64,000 nt of DNA from Manis javanica (taxonomy: Eukaryota > Chordata > Mammalia > Pholidota > Manidae): assembly GCF_040802235.1 (NCBI RefSeq), contig NC_133156.1:24509343-24573342 (forward strand), read 5' to 3'. Position 1 is the stretch's first letter; the number at the start of each line of letters is the position of its first letter. This document shows, piece after piece, positions 1 through 12,129 of this stretch. A model generated the notes under the pieces. That model was not told the DNA's origin, made no database searches, and saw only the letters and a list, made by a program, of their open reading frames with translations. The position numbers and the translations under genes were made by a program.

Positions 1-829
1 AAAGAAAAAATGCCAAACAAAAGGGAGAAAAAGACTTACCTCATCTACTATCCAGCCATATAAAAACCAACTGGTCACATAAATATAGAATGAGCACCAA
101 TACAAACAAGCAGACTTGTACTCTTTGATATTTAAAATAGATGCTTTGCTGTATTTTGTATATTTCCTTTTTTGAGTGATTGGTATATTTTATTTGCTTG
201 GCATCAAGGGGATGTGGTCAGGGTTGGAAAGCCTCCAGAGTCAAGGAGGTGTTTCCTTCCTCACAGTCTCTCAGGGGCCACCTGGGCTTGTTAGACCTTC
301 ATTCTTCCTCGTGTCCTTTCCCTTCCTCTCCCTCTAGGCTTACCGAACTGATTGTTTATGTTTCTTTAAATACAGGGCATGAAATATACATATAAACATG
401 GAACCCCGATTAAATTTTCCACGGGTGGCTTATGACAACAATTTCTTGGTCTGATGTCTCAATGTTATAGGAAACAGGTAATTGATTTGAGCAGCATAAG
501 CACTTATAGACTAAGTGGTGTGGGCAAGAGTGAGGACGTGGAAATAACACAGTAGGACACCTGGGTGCATAGTGGGGTCCAGTGTGGGGTGTGTGTGTGT
601 ATGTGTGGTTGTTCCTTGTAATGGAGGACAGTCCTCAGAACAGGGGTGCCAGGGATTATAAATTCAAGGTGACTTCCATAACTCAGGGGCCAGAACTCAG
701 TCAGTATAAGGTATGAGGAAGGCAATCTTTTTGAAAGCTGTGATGACTTTGCAACAGATTTACTTTGTGTGACAGAGGATTCCCCCGGCCTTGAAGACTC
801 AGTAGGCAGGAGGCCGCCTTGCCCTCACC
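1..829. other. Unassigned intergenic DNA
   Basis: Only short open frames without recognisable domains occur here, and no repeat family was recognised apart from a short GT-rich run near 585-606. Nothing supports a gene. Confidence 0.5.
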
Positions 830-1190
830 ATCCTCTGACAACATCTCTCACAGCCCTCTGCCTTGCCATCCCCCTCGGCATGCTGGCCCATGCTGAGCCC
901 TGATTTCCTAAAACCACTACCTTCCCCAGGGCACTTGCACCCTGTCCATTCCCTCTGCCAGGAACACAATCACCAGATAATGTGTGTCTCCTGCTCATTC
1001 TTCTTTGAGGTATCTGTTAACCTGTTACCTTGTTGCAGGTTTTTCCCAAACCCCCAATACAAAAATAAAACACCTTTTCACTATTCTTTATACATGCTTT
1101 CCTTTCTTCATAGCCCCTGCACCCTCTGAGAGGGGCACTATTATTTGTACCTGATCACTCCTCCTCCAGCACTAGATCCAGGGAAGTTTG
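830..1190 (+). repeat. L2-like ancient LINE 3' fragment
   Basis: The stretch has a word order typical of the mammalian L2 3' region: a segment about early-stage decay of 'cacttgcaccctgtccattccctctgcc', then 'aggaacac', then text resembling the motif before the L2 terminal repeat. The identification comes from recalled consensus character rather than an alignment. The copy is strongly diverged and its ends are approximate. The 88-residue open frame inside it has no protein-like features. Confidence 0.4.
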
Positions 1191-1503
1191 TTTTTCAGCA
1201 TTCTCTACTCTGGACATTTCCTGAAATGTGGTCTGTATTCATTATCTGTTCCTCACATAAATGAAAGATGCTCTCAATAAAACAGTAGCTCACATTATGT
1301 TTGAAGAACAGGTGAACAGTGAAAAAGGAATTCCTATAACAGAGGAGCTAGGGAGGCCCAAAGCAGGCCATACATGCATCAAATATAGAAATGAATTTCT
1401 TTGATATAAAATAAAAGATAGCACTTATTCTAGGTTACCAATATTCCCTTATGGGAAAATTAGTCATTTCTTTTCTCTACTTTCTGGTAGTCACCTTCAA
1501 CAC

Positions 1504-2404
1504 ATGGATCCTGGGAATGATACAAGAATTTCAGGATTTCTTCTATTTGGGCTTTTCCTCTCCATGTACCTGATCACTGGTTTGGGAACCTGCTCCTCAT
1601 CCTGGCTGTCAGCTCAGATTCACCCCTGCACACACCCATGTACTTCTTCCTCTCCACGCTGTCCTTTGTGGACATATGCTTCACCTCCACCACCATAAAC
1701 CCAAAGATGCTACTGAGCATCCAGACACAGAGCCAAGTCAAAACCTATAAAGGTGCATCAGCCAGATGTACTTCATCCTACTCTTTGTAGGGATGGATGA
1801 TTTCCTCCTCACTGTGATGGCCTATGACAGGTATGTGGCCATCTGCTACCCCCTGCACTGCACAGCCATCATGAATCCCCAGCTCTGTAGACTGCTGGTC
1901 GTGGTGTCCTGGATTATGAGTGTCCTGAATTCCTTGTTACACAGCTTAATGGTGTTGGGTCTGTCCATCTGTTCCAACATGAAATCCCCCCACTTTTTCT
2001 GTGAACTTAATCAAATGGTCCAACTTGCCTGTTCTGACACTTTCTTTAATAACCTGATAATGTATTTTGCAGCTACACTGCTGGCTGGTGGTCCCCTCAC
2101 TGGGATCCTTTACTCATATTCTAAGATAGTTTTGCCCATACATGGAATCTCACCAGCTCAGGGCAAGTGTAAAGCATTTCCTACCTGTGCACCTCACCTC
2201 TCTGCTGTCTCCTTATTTTATTGTATGGGCTGAGGGGTGTACCTCAGCTCTGCTGTTACCCCCAGCTTGCGCTCAGGTGCAGCAGCCTCAGTGATGTACA
2301 CCGTGGTCACACCCATGCTGAACCCCTTCATCTACAGTCTGAGGAACAAATATATAAAGGGTGCTCTGAAAAGATTCTATGTGAATGAAACTAAGGACCA
2401 ATAG
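1504..2404 (+). pseudogene. Olfactory receptor pseudogene 1 (OR7-like)
   Basis: An intronless class II odorant GPCR relic with OR family 7 character. Visible marks are [12 protein letters not shown] at the N terminus, MYLITG at TM1, [15 protein letters not shown] at the end of TM3, SYSKIV in TM5, [13 protein letters not shown] in TM6 and a C terminus around [16 protein letters not shown], ending at the tag at 2402-2404. It is disabled several times. About 13 codons are missing in frame after FLLFG (near 1550). Single-base deletions occur near 1580 (in the GNLL region) and near 1752. A TGA stop at 2231-2233 falls where a Gly-Leu pair is usual (after FYCMG). The net length of 901 bp equals a 903-bp frame minus two bases, in agreement with two 1-bp losses. 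Reading is otherwise continuous through the last TM helix. It cannot make a functional receptor. Confidence 0.92.
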
Positions 2405-4698
2405 CCCTCTGGACTGAACAAGGGCCCATGATTGCAGAGGCAGACTCAGAGTTTGAAATTGTGATTATTTGACCAGACAAATGGATATAGCATTGTTCTT
2501 TCTGTTTATTTTCTGGAATTTCCATTTCTTTGCCCTCATTACTCTATCCAATTTACATAACTGATAGTAGCTTTCTGCTCTCTCTGTTATCCAACAGATT
2601 TTTCCTTTGTTGTTTTCTTACTTTCCTAAATTTATTTCCAATTATAGACCTGAATTATTTGGTAATTTCCATTTATCTAATGAGACAATAAAGATATTTT
2701 AAATAAATATTTTCTCAAATGACTTATATCATACCAAGTAATGTTTCTTTTGTTTTTCTAAAAGGATTTTCATGCATTGTGTTGCCACAATGGGAAAAAA
2801 ATTACATGATAAACAAGGCAGTTTATATAATTTTATCATAGAGGAAAATCTGAAACCACTGTTTTCACTTATATTCATGACATTCTTTTCCATATCACTA
2901 TTGTAACTCCTTTTCCTGAAAATCTAGACTTTTAGCACACTAACATGCTTTATCCGTGGTCATTGTGGTTATTTTCTTCAGTAGAAACTGTTCTTTTTCA
3001 GCCTGTTCACAGCACCTATCATAGTCACTGCCAAAAATTATCATATTTGTTGCCTACTGGAGTCTACATGGATACACAAATTCAATGAAAAGGTTGATTT
3101 TATGGCTTTAAAGTAAGAGAACATTTAAAATATGCTGAAGTAAAATTTAAAGATATACTTTTAATTGCTACACAAAATATTTCTTTTCCAAGCTGTATAT
3201 CTACTCATTCATGTATGGAATGGTGGTGTCTGTGGTAAAAGGATATACTCCCTGGGTGAAGGATCACTTGCATGTGTGTGCTTTTTCATTGACATCTTCT
3301 TGTTTATGTCTTAAAACTTCTGATGATGCCTATAAATATGATTCCTTCTTCTAAGTGAAATCCACACCCATTCTAAATTTGTCTTAACCACTAAAGGGAC
3401 AGTGATTGAATGAACAATATCAGCATCATGAATTTTAATCTCCATTTTTCTCAGGAATCCCCTTAATATTTACAGTTAAATAATGACTCATGTAAAAGCC
3501 TTGGTTCACATGTCTAGCCATGTGACTCAGGTCACCATTTTTCTACACAACATACTTGTCCTTCCACCTTTCCTAGGTACCTGCAAAGACCATCCAGATA
3601 ATCATTTTTAATAGTTACCTGAAATAAACTTGAAGTACAAAGTATTTAAGAATGTTCAAATATCAGGGGGTAAAATCCAAAATAAGGAGAGCAGATTATT
3701 AAGCTTTCCTTCAGTTCTGTTTGCTAAGATTACTGAGTCAGTCAGGTATTGCTGCATTACAAGTCATCTTATCAAACTGTTTTACAGAATACCTTCATTA
3801 TAGAAATGGACCATATGAAAGGAAGCTGTTCTGACCTCTACAGGGCTCCTCAAGTGCCTGCAGTCAAATGTCTGTTTCTACATTGGGTTTCTAAAGTCAT
3901 CCTATGATGAGGTGTATTTCTGTCTGAGCTGATATATGTCAGTTATTGTTGTATATTGTTAAGAACCAATATATGGTCCACTTATATATGTCAGTTAATC
4001 CATTTTAGAGAAAATAAATGAGTTTCTTAAATATGACTTGTCTTACTCCACTGCTTCTATGTCCTGTTGAAATGTTTGAAACATTTCTTTCTTTTCAGTT
4101 AGAAGAGAATCCCCCAGACTCATTCATGTCTCAGCTGCCTGTGATCTAGACCTTTGAGCCACATAGGTTCAGAGTTTTCTCCTTTTAACTAATTTGTGAA
4201 AGTGTAATGACAGAATAAACAGTACATTTTTAAATGTACAATTTGATGAATTAAAGGAGCCACACAAAAAACTGAGTGTACATACTGCATTTTTCATTTT
4301 TATGTAATTTGAGTAAGGGCATAATAAGTCTTAGCTACGTTGTTGTGGATTATAAGAAATTCAATCACTCTGAAACCCTGTTTCGATATATCTAAAGGTA
4401 ATATAGGTAATAAACTTATCCCCACATGGATGTTGCGAAGTATAAATGAAATGTGTGGAAATACTTTGATGAATTCCCCCCTCAAGAGAATGTTCGAGTA
4501 ACAGGTATGCATATGTATATGTGTGTGCATTTGTGCACATTTGTCTTTCAAAGAAGCACAGTCATACATACATATGAACTCAGTGACTCATTTTTAATTC
4601 TGTTATTATTTTGAAAGAAACCTTGAGAGAATGTTGGCAAAGAAAGAAATTTAAAGAAGGAAGGTTTGAATTAACATGAAAAAAAGTGTAGAAATTTT
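2405..4698. other. Unassigned AT-rich intergenic DNA downstream of OR pseudogene 1
   Basis: No gene, RNA or recognisable repeat was identified. From about 4190 onward the sequence has recognisable counterparts near 54020-54170, so the right end belongs to the left flank of the segmental duplication described separately. Confidence 0.45.
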
Positions 4699-4711
4699 GA
4701 TTGAAACTTTT
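4699..4711 (+). repeat. Target-site duplication of L1-A, left copy
   Basis: The sequence gattgaaactttt lies directly before the T run that is the complement of the insertion's poly(A). It is repeated exactly at 13598-13610. Ending in TTTT next to poly(T) is what L1 endonuclease cleavage gives for a minus-strand insertion. Confidence 0.9.
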
Positions 4712-4716
4712 TTTTT

Positions 4717-5043
4717 GAGAGGGCATCTCTCATATTTATTGATCAAATGGTTGTTAACAACAATAAAATTCAGTATAGGAAGGTCAATGCTCAATGTACA
4801 ATCATTAATCCATCTCAAGCCTAATTCTCGTCAGTCTCCAATCTTCTAAAGCATAATGAACAAGTTCTTCAATGGTGAACGAATTCTAACATAGTGAATA
4901 AATTCTTACATGGTGAACAATACAAGGGCATTCATTACAGAAACTTTCGGTTTTGATCACGCATTATGACCTATAAACAAACACTCAGGTCAAATATGAA
5001 TATTCGTTTGATATTTGTACCTGATTTATATGTTGATCCCACA
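4717..5043 (-). mobile_element. LTR-like U3-R segment ending in poly(A), at 3' end of L1-A
   Basis: On the minus strand a purine-rich tract (about 5056-5044, aataaagggagaaa) is followed by TGTGGGATC at 5043. About 327 bases later an AATAAA stands about 20 bases before the poly(A) that ends the insertion. This is the layout expected for the polypurine tract, U3 and R of a retroviral 3' LTR transcribed into polyadenylated RNA; no U5 follows. It sits downstream of an env transmembrane remnant. The LTR reading rests on this layout, not on a match to a named family. Confidence 0.55.
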
Positions 5044-6540
5044 TTTCTCCCTTTATTTTTATTATTATTTTTATTTTTAATAAAATGCTGAAGTGGTAGG
5101 TAGATGCAAGATAAAGGTAGAAAACATAGTTTAGTGCTGTAAGAGGGCAAATGTAGATGATCAGATGATCAGGTGTGTGCCTATGGACTAAGTATTAATC
5201 CAAGCTAGACAAGGGCAGCAAAACATCCACGGATGCAGAAGATTTCTCTCAAAGCAGGGGGTGGGGTGAGGTTCTGAGCCTCACCTCTGTTGATCCACAA
5301 ATTCTCACCTGGTGGCCCCCCTGCGACTGTGCTTGTCTAAGGTTGTTCCTCCCTTGACGAATCTTACCTGCCTCTGGCTAACCAGTCATCTTCCGGGGCC
5401 ATACAGGGAAATGTAAAGTTGGTAAGTGAGAGAGAAGCCATATTGTTTGAAAAGGTTAGCTTTTTACTTCTTTGCAGATTTATGCCCTGTGGCTTCTATG
5501 CCCAGCACTTGTCTCGAGGTATCTTTACCACCTGGAGGAATTATTATACTTGGTAAATTCTATATGAGGCACGAATTCTATTTAAGGGTGGTAATTAGGA
5601 AGGAAGAAGAAAAGCTATAGAGGTAGCATATGGAAGAAAACATGGGAGGATTGATTATTTCTTTGACATATCTTCTTGTAGAGTACCTTAAGCATGTATA
5701 GGTTTTAAACTACTAACTAATTTGCACACACATATTAACATAATAGGAATACGGTGACATAAACAAAGCAAATCTATAATTACCATCCATCTCCAGTGAA
5801 GCCAAGAAAACCAGTTAGGCACCCTAGGCCTTTGTGAAAATTTGTCTATGATATGATGGATATTGTCCAACTGTACTTGAACAGTCTGAGAGAAATCAGA
5901 CAAATTAAAGCAGCCCATTTCTGGGATCTGTTCACATCCCACATGTTCTATTAACCGTAGATAGTCTATAGTCATAAGATTTTGGAGTGCTACAACTTGC
6001 ACCCCTCCCAACTCCTGGTTGAGTTCCAACAGTACAGATCCGGTCAAATTCGTTGTCTCACTGTATGCACATGCCAGCCTAGACATCTCCCTCCTCATTC
6101 CTATGGCAAGTCCAGGAGACGGTGGGGTGGATGCAGTCACAACCACAGCATTGTCCAGATCCCTGTGGGGGCTTTTTGATGATCATCCCCTGGCACAAGT
6201 CCTTCAGAGAGTGCTGATGCCAGAAGCTCCTCCTCATATCATATCTTAGTTCATTTTCTGGATATCCAAGCTAGGCCTTGATCTTCTGCATAGAAACAAA
6301 CAGACCCTTTGCCCACACTTTGACATGCCCTCCATACCAATGTGCAGAACTCATTGGAGGTCAGCACACAGTAACTGCTTCTCTTTTTTTTTTTTTAAGA
6401 GAAAGGAATATTATCAGAAAAGAGTACCTCCATAGCTAATCATCTGACAACCTTTAAGTGATCAACATTAAGGATATTTAAAGCATGCGTTGATCTTTGA
6501 TTTACCAATAGTTTTATCCTATCAAGGAGTAATCCCCCTT
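5044..6540 (-). mobile_element. Retroviral env-to-LTR interval carried at the 3' end of L1-A
   Basis: Minus-strand sequence between the L1 A-rich tail and the LTR-like terminus. It opens with about 135 bp of unassigned sequence, then an A-rich run (complement of the T run at about 6389-6401), then the env remnant (6146-5688), then about 630 bp of non-coding sequence up to the purine tract. The two A-rich runs leave open whether the segment was joined in one or two steps. No copy of it accompanies the other L1s in this window. Confidence 0.6.
5688..6146 (-). pseudogene. Retroviral envelope transmembrane-subunit remnant
   Basis: An open frame of 152 codons that resembles the ectodomain and anchor of a retroviral TM envelope subunit. 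A heptad-like helical region is followed by a disulfide-loop pair of cysteines (CEQIPEMGC, C-x7-C, about residues 71-79) and a second helix region with NLSDFSQT and VQLDNIHHII. A tryptophan-rich membrane-proximal stretch (NWFSWLHWRW, about residues 111-120) then leads into a hydrophobic segment. The C-x7-C spacing, not followed by a further cysteine, argues against a gammaretroviral CX6CC subunit and is more like betaretroviral or lentiviral types. No surface subunit or signal peptide lies upstream, so it is a fragment. Assignment is by motif layout only. Confidence 0.65.
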
Positions 6541-6915
6541 TTCTTTCTTTCTTTCTTTCTTTTTCTTTTTTTTTAAATTTTTAATCTACACTTACATGAA
6601 GAATACTATGTTTACTATACTCTCCCCTATATCAGGTCCCCCCTAACAACCACATTATGGTTACTGTCCATCAGCTTAGCAAAATGTTGTAGAGTCCCTA
6701 CTTGTCCTCTCTGTGTTGTGCAGCCCACCCTCCCCTTTCTCCCTCCCCCCCATGCATGCTAATCTTAATACCTCCCTTCTTCTTCCCCCCCTTATCCCTC
6801 CCTGCCCACCCATCCTCCCCAGTTCCTTTCCCTTTGGTACCTGTTAGTCCATTTTTAGGTTCTATAATTCCGCTGCTGTTTTGTCCCTTCAGTTTTTCCT
6901 TTGTTCTTATACTCC
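6541..6915 (-). repeat. L1-A 3' UTR and A-rich tail
   Basis: Minus-strand L1 3' UTR after the ORF2 stop. It has a G-rich stretch (C-rich on the plus strand, about 6720-6830) and terminates in 'gtagattaaaaat' plus an AAAGAAAG tail. The same order ends L1-C, L1-E and L1-F. The tail is followed by the retroviral segment instead of a target-site duplication. Confidence 0.85.
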
Positions 6916-9900
6916 TCAGATGAGTGAAATCATTTGGTATTTCTCTTTCTCCACTTGGCTTATTTCACTGAGCATAATACTCTCCAGCTCCATCCATGTT
7001 GCTGCAAATGCTTGGATTTTTCCACTTCTTATGGCTGAGTAGTATTCCATTGTGTATATGTACCACATCTTCTTTATCCATTCATCTACCAATGGACATT
7101 TAGGTTTCTTCCAAATCTTGGCTATTGTAAATAGTGCTGCAATAAACATAGGGGTGCATCTGTCTTTCTCAAACTTGATTGCTGCATTCTTAGGGTCAAT
7201 TCCTAGGAGGAGAATTCCTGGGTCAAATGGTAGGTCTGTTTTGAGCATTTTGATGAACCTCCATACTGCTTTCCACAATGGTTGAACTAATTTACATTCC
7301 CACCAGCAGTGTAGGAGGGTTCCCCTTTCTCCACAGCCTCGCCAACATTTGTTGTTGTTTGTCTTTTGGATGGCAGCTATCCTTACTGGTGTGAGGTGAT
7401 ACCTCACTGTAGTTTTAATTTGCATTTCTCTGATAATTAGCGATGTGGAGCATCTTTTCATGTGTCTCTTGGCCATCTGTATTTCTTTTTTAGAGAACTG
7501 TCTGTTCAGTTCCTCGGACCATTTTTTAATTGGGTTATTTGTTTTTTGTTTGTTGAGGCGTGTGAGCTCTTTATATATTCTGGACGTCAAGCCTTTATCG
7601 AATCTGTCATTTTCAAATATATTCTCCCATACTGTAGGGTTCATTTTTGTTCTATTGATGGTGTCTTTTGCTGTACAGAAGCTTTTCAGCTAAATGTAGT
7701 CCCACTTGCTCATTTTTGCTGTTATTTTCCTTGCCCGGGAGATATGTTCAAGAAGAGGTCACTCATGTTAATGTTTAAGAGGTTTTTGCCTTTATTTTTT
7801 TCCAAGAGTTTAATGGTTTCATGACTTACATTCAGGTCTTTGATCCATTTTGAGTTTACCTTTGTATATGGGGTTAGACAATGGTGCAGTTTCATTCTCC
7901 TACATGTAGCTGTCCAGTTTTGCCAGCACCATCTGTTGAAGAGACTGTCATTTTGCCATTGTATGTCCATGGCTCCTTTATCAAATATTAATTGACCATA
8001 TATGTTTGGGTTAATTTCTGGAGTCTCTAATCTGTTCCACTGGTCTGTGGCTCTGTTCTTGTGCCAGTACCAAACTGTCTTGATTACTATGGCTTTGTAG
8101 TAGAGCTTGAAGTTGGGGAGTGAGATCCCCCCTACTTTATTCTTCTTTTTCAGGATTGCATTGGCTATTCGGGGTCTTTGGTGTTTCCATATGAATTTTT
8201 GAATTATTTCTTCCCATTCATTGAAGAATGTTGCTGGTAATTTGAGAGGGATTGCATCACATCTGTATATTGTTTTGGGCAGGATGGCCATTTTGACGAT
8301 ATTAATTCTTCCTAGCCATGTGCATGGGATGAGTTTCCATTTATTGGAGTCCCCTTTATTTTCTCTTAAGAGTGACTTGTTGTTTTCAGAGTATAAGTCT
8401 TTCACTTCTTTGGTTAGGTTTATTCCTAGGTATTTTATTCTTTTTGATGCAATGGTGAATGGAATTGTTTTCCTGATTTCTCTTTCTATTGGTTCATTGT
8501 TAGTGTATAGGAAAGCTACAGATTTCTGTGTGCTAATTTTGTATCCTGCAACTTTGCTGTATTCCGATATCAGTTCTAGTAGTTTTGGAGTGGAGTCTTT
8601 AGGGTTTTTTATGTACAGTATCATATCATCTGCAAATAGTGACAGTTTAACTTGTTATTTACCAATCTGGATTCCTTGTATTTCTTTGTTTTGTCTGATT
8701 GCCGTGGCTAGGACCTCCAGTACTATGTTAAATAACAGTGGGGAGAGTGGGCATCCCTGTCTGGTTCCCGATCTCAGAGGAAATGCTTTCAGCTTCTCGC
8801 TGTTCAGTATAATGCTGGATGTGGGTTTATCATATATAGCCTTTATTATGTTGAGGTACTTGCCCTCTATTCCCATTTTGCTGAGAGTTTTTATCATGAA
8901 TTGATGTTGAATTTTGTCAAATGCTTTTTCAGCATCTATGGAGATGATCATGTGGTTTTTGTCTTTCTTTTTGTTGATGTGGTGGATGATGTTGATGGAT
9001 TTTCGAATGTTGTACCATGCTTGCATCCCTGGGATGAATCCCACTTGGTCATGGTGTATGATCCTTTTGATATACTGTTGAATTCTGTTTGCTGATATTT
9101 TATTGAGTATTTTTGCATCTACATTCATCAGGGATATTGGTCTGTAATTTTCTTTTTTGTTGGGGTCTTTGCCTGGTTTTGGTATTAGGCTGATGTTGGC
9201 TTCATAGAATGAGTTTGGGAGTATTCCCTCTTCTTCTATTTTTTGGAACACTTTAAGGAGAATGGGTATTATGTCTTCTCTGTGTGTCTGATAAAATTCC
9301 GAGGTAAATCCTTCCGGCCCCGGGGTTTTGTTCTTGGGTAGTTTTTTGATTACCGTTTCAATTTCTTTGCTCGTAATTGGTTTGTTTAACTTTTGTTTTC
9401 TTCCTTGGTCAGTCTTGGGAGGTTGTATTTTTCTAGGAAGTTGTCCATTTCTTCTAGGTTTTCCAGCTTGTTGGCATATAGGTTTTCATAGTAGTCTTTA
9501 ATAATTCTTTGTATTTCTGTGGAGTCTGTCGTGATTTTTCCATTCTCATTTCTGATTATGTTGATTTGTGTTGATTCTCTTTTTCTCTTAATAAGTTGGG
9601 CTAGAGGCTTATCTATTTTGTTTATATTCTCAAAGAACCAGCTCTTGCTTTCGTTGATTTTTGCTATTGTTTTATTCTTCTCAATTGTATTTATTTCTTC
9701 TCTGATCTTTATTATGTCCCTCCTTCTGCTGACTTTAGGCCTCATTTGTTCTTCTATATCCAGTTTTGATAATTGTGATGTTAGACCATTCATTTGGGAT
9801 TGTTCTTCCTTCTTCAAGTGTGCCTGGATTGCTGTATACTTTCCTCTTAAGATTGCTTTCGCTGTGTCCCACAGAAGTTGGGGCTTAGTGCTGTTGTTGT

Positions 9901-10728
9901 CATTTGTTTCTATATAGTCCTTGATCTCTATTTTGATTTGTTCATTGATCCATTGATTATTTAGTAGCATGTTGTTAAGCCTCCATGTGTTTGTGAGCCT
10001 TTTTGTTTTCTTTGTAGAATTTGTTTCTACTTTTATACCTTTGTGGTCTGAAAAATTGGTTGGTAGAATTTCAATATTTTGGAGTTTACCTAGGCTCTTT
10101 TTGTGAGCTAGTATGTGGTCTATTCTGTAGAATGTTCCATGTGTACTTGAGAAGAATGTATATCCTGTTGCTCTTGGATGTAGAGCTCTATAGATTTCTA
10201 TTAGGTCCATCTGTTCTAGTGTGTTGTTCAGTGCCTGTGTGTCCTTTCTTATTTTCTGCCTGGTGGATCTATCCTTTGGGGTGAGTGGTGTGTTGAAGTC
10301 TCCTAAAATGAATGCATTGCAGTCTATTTCCCTCTTTAGTTCTGTTAGTAATTGTTTCACATATGCTGGTGCTCCTGTATTGGGTGCATATATATTTACA
10401 ATGGTTATATCCTATTGTTGGACTGAGCTCTTTATCATTATGTAGTATCCTTCTTTATCTCTTGTTACTTTCTTTGTTTTGAAGTCTATTTTATCTGATA
10501 TTAGTACTGCAACCCCTGCTTTCTTCTCACTGTTGTTTGCCTGAAATATGTTTTTCCATCCCTGGACTTTTACTCTATGCTTGTCTTTGGGTGTAAGGTG
10601 AGTTTCTTGTAAGCAGCATATAGATGGCTCTTGCTTTTTTATCCATTCTATTACTCTGTGTCTTTTGATTGGTGCATTAAGTCCATTTACATTTAAGATG
10701 ACTATTGAGAGATATGTACTTATTGCAT
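6916..10728 (-). pseudogene. L1-A ORF2 (endonuclease-reverse transcriptase), frameshifted
   Basis: ORF2 of L1 encodes the AP-like endonuclease and reverse transcriptase that drive target-primed retrotransposition. Order on the minus strand: the start at 10728 has lost one base (atg caa taa), then the endonuclease with LNVNGL and the catalytic-type motif SDHKGI (about 10050). RT motifs follow: [11 protein letters not shown] (about 8935), [14 protein letters not shown] (about 8755) and FADDMILYI (about 8620). The C-terminal cysteine knuckle [19 protein letters not shown] (C-x3-C-x7-H-x4-C) lies near 7330. The frame is broken at least four times, at junctions near 10370, 9385-9251, 8655-8624 (a stop just before FADD) and 7722-7644. 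The stop is at 6916. Open frames on the plus strand here are antisense shadows. Confidence 0.93.
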
Positions 10729-10920
10729 TGGAGGCTTTAGATTCGTGGTTACCAAAGTTTCAAGTTTAGCTTCTTTAGTATCTTACTGCCTAACTTAGCT
10801 CACTTATTGAACTGTTATATACACTGTCTGGAGATTCTTTTCTTCTCTCCCTTCTTATTCCTCCTGAATTCTTCATATGTTCTGTGTTTTTTTCTGTGCT
10901 CTTTTTAGGAGTGCTCCCAT

Positions 10921-11777
10921 CTAGAGCAGTCCCTGTAAGATGCCCTGTAGAGGTGGTTTGTGGGAAGCAAATTCCCTCAGCTTTTGCTTGTCTGGGAATT
11001 GTTTAATCCCGCCATCGTAATTAAATGATAGTCGTGCTGGATACAGTATCCTTGTTTCAAGGCCCTTCTGTTTCATTGAATTAAATATATCATGCCATTC
11101 TCTTCTGGCCTGTAGGGTTTCTGTCGAGAAGTCTGATGTTAGCCTGATGGGTTTTCCTTTATAGGTGTCCTTTTTCTCTCTAGCTGCCTTTAAAACTCTT
11201 TCCTTGTCCTTGATCCTTGCATTTTAATTACTATGTGTCTTGGTGTTGTCCTCCCTGGATCCTTTCTGTTGGGGGTTCTGTGTAATTCCATGGTTTGTTC
11301 GATCATTTCCTCCCCCAGGTTGGGGAAGTTTTCAGCAATTATTTCTTCAAAGAGACTTTCTATCCCTTTTCCTCTTTCTTCTTCTTCTGGTATCCCTATA
11401 ATACGAATATTATTCCTTTTGGCTTGGTCACATAGTTCTCTTAGTGTTATTTCATTCCTGAAGATCCTTTTATCTGTCTCTATGTCAGCTTCTATACGTT
11501 CCTGTTCTCTGGCTTCTATTCCTTCAATGGCCTCTTGCATCTTATCCATTCTGCTTATAAATCCTTCCAGGGATTTTTTCACTTCTGTGATCTCCTTCCT
11601 GACATCTGTTATCTCACTCTGGACTTCCTCCCATTGCTCTTGCATTTTTCTCTGCATCTCTGTCAGCATGTTCATGATTTTTATTTTGAAATCTTTTTCA
11701 GGAGGACTGGTTAGGTTTGTCTCCTTCTCAGTTGTTGTCTCTGTGGTCTTTGTCTGCCTGTAGTTTTGCCTTTTCAG
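10921..11777 (-). pseudogene. L1-A ORF1 (RNA-binding chaperone), start and frame lost
   Basis: L1 ORF1p is a trimeric coiled-coil RNA chaperone. The longest open part (11675-11190) has a heptad-rich N half (EVQSEITDVRKEITEVKKSL) followed by the RRM-like core with RIIGIPEEEERGKGIESLFEE. A shift before 11190 separates the C-terminal domain, which ends at the TAG 10923-10921 (after a 'cagggactgctc' coding end shared with L1-D). The expected start codon is CTG at 11777-11775, where L1-D has ATG in an otherwise matching context. The length of 857 bp is not a multiple of three, confirming an indel. Not functional. Confidence 0.9.
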
Positions 11778-12129
11778 GGTGATAGAGATAGTTTGCAGAG
11801 CTGGTACAAGTGACCGCTGGAAGAGCTTCCCTTCTTGTTGGTTTTTGGCCTTCCTTTCCTGGGAGAATATCGACCTCTAGTGGCTTGTGCTCGGCAGCTG
11901 TGTGCAGACAGGGCTTCTGTTTTCTGCCCGGTTGCTATGGGGTTTATCTCTGCTGTTGCTGTGGGCGTGGCCTGGCCGGGGCTGCTCCTCCAAAATGGTG
12001 GAGCCCCGTTGGAGGGGGAGCTGCCGGGAGGCTATTTATCTCCGTAAGGGGCCTCTGTTCTCCCTGCTGCCCAGGTTGTTAGAGTGCCCAGAGATCCCCA
12101 GATTTCCTGCCTCTTGTCTAAGTGACCTG

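Noticed and set aside
1766-2233. A 155-codon OR frame that could look like a gene
   Set aside because: It starts inside TM3 and ends at an internal stop in TM6; it is the middle of a pseudogene.
7445-11763. Plus-strand hydrophobic open frames in the L1-A region (and similar ones opposite L1-C and L1-E)
   Set aside because: Antisense shadows of ORF1 and ORF2; their apparent hydrophobic character arises from the complement of Lys/Asn-rich codons.
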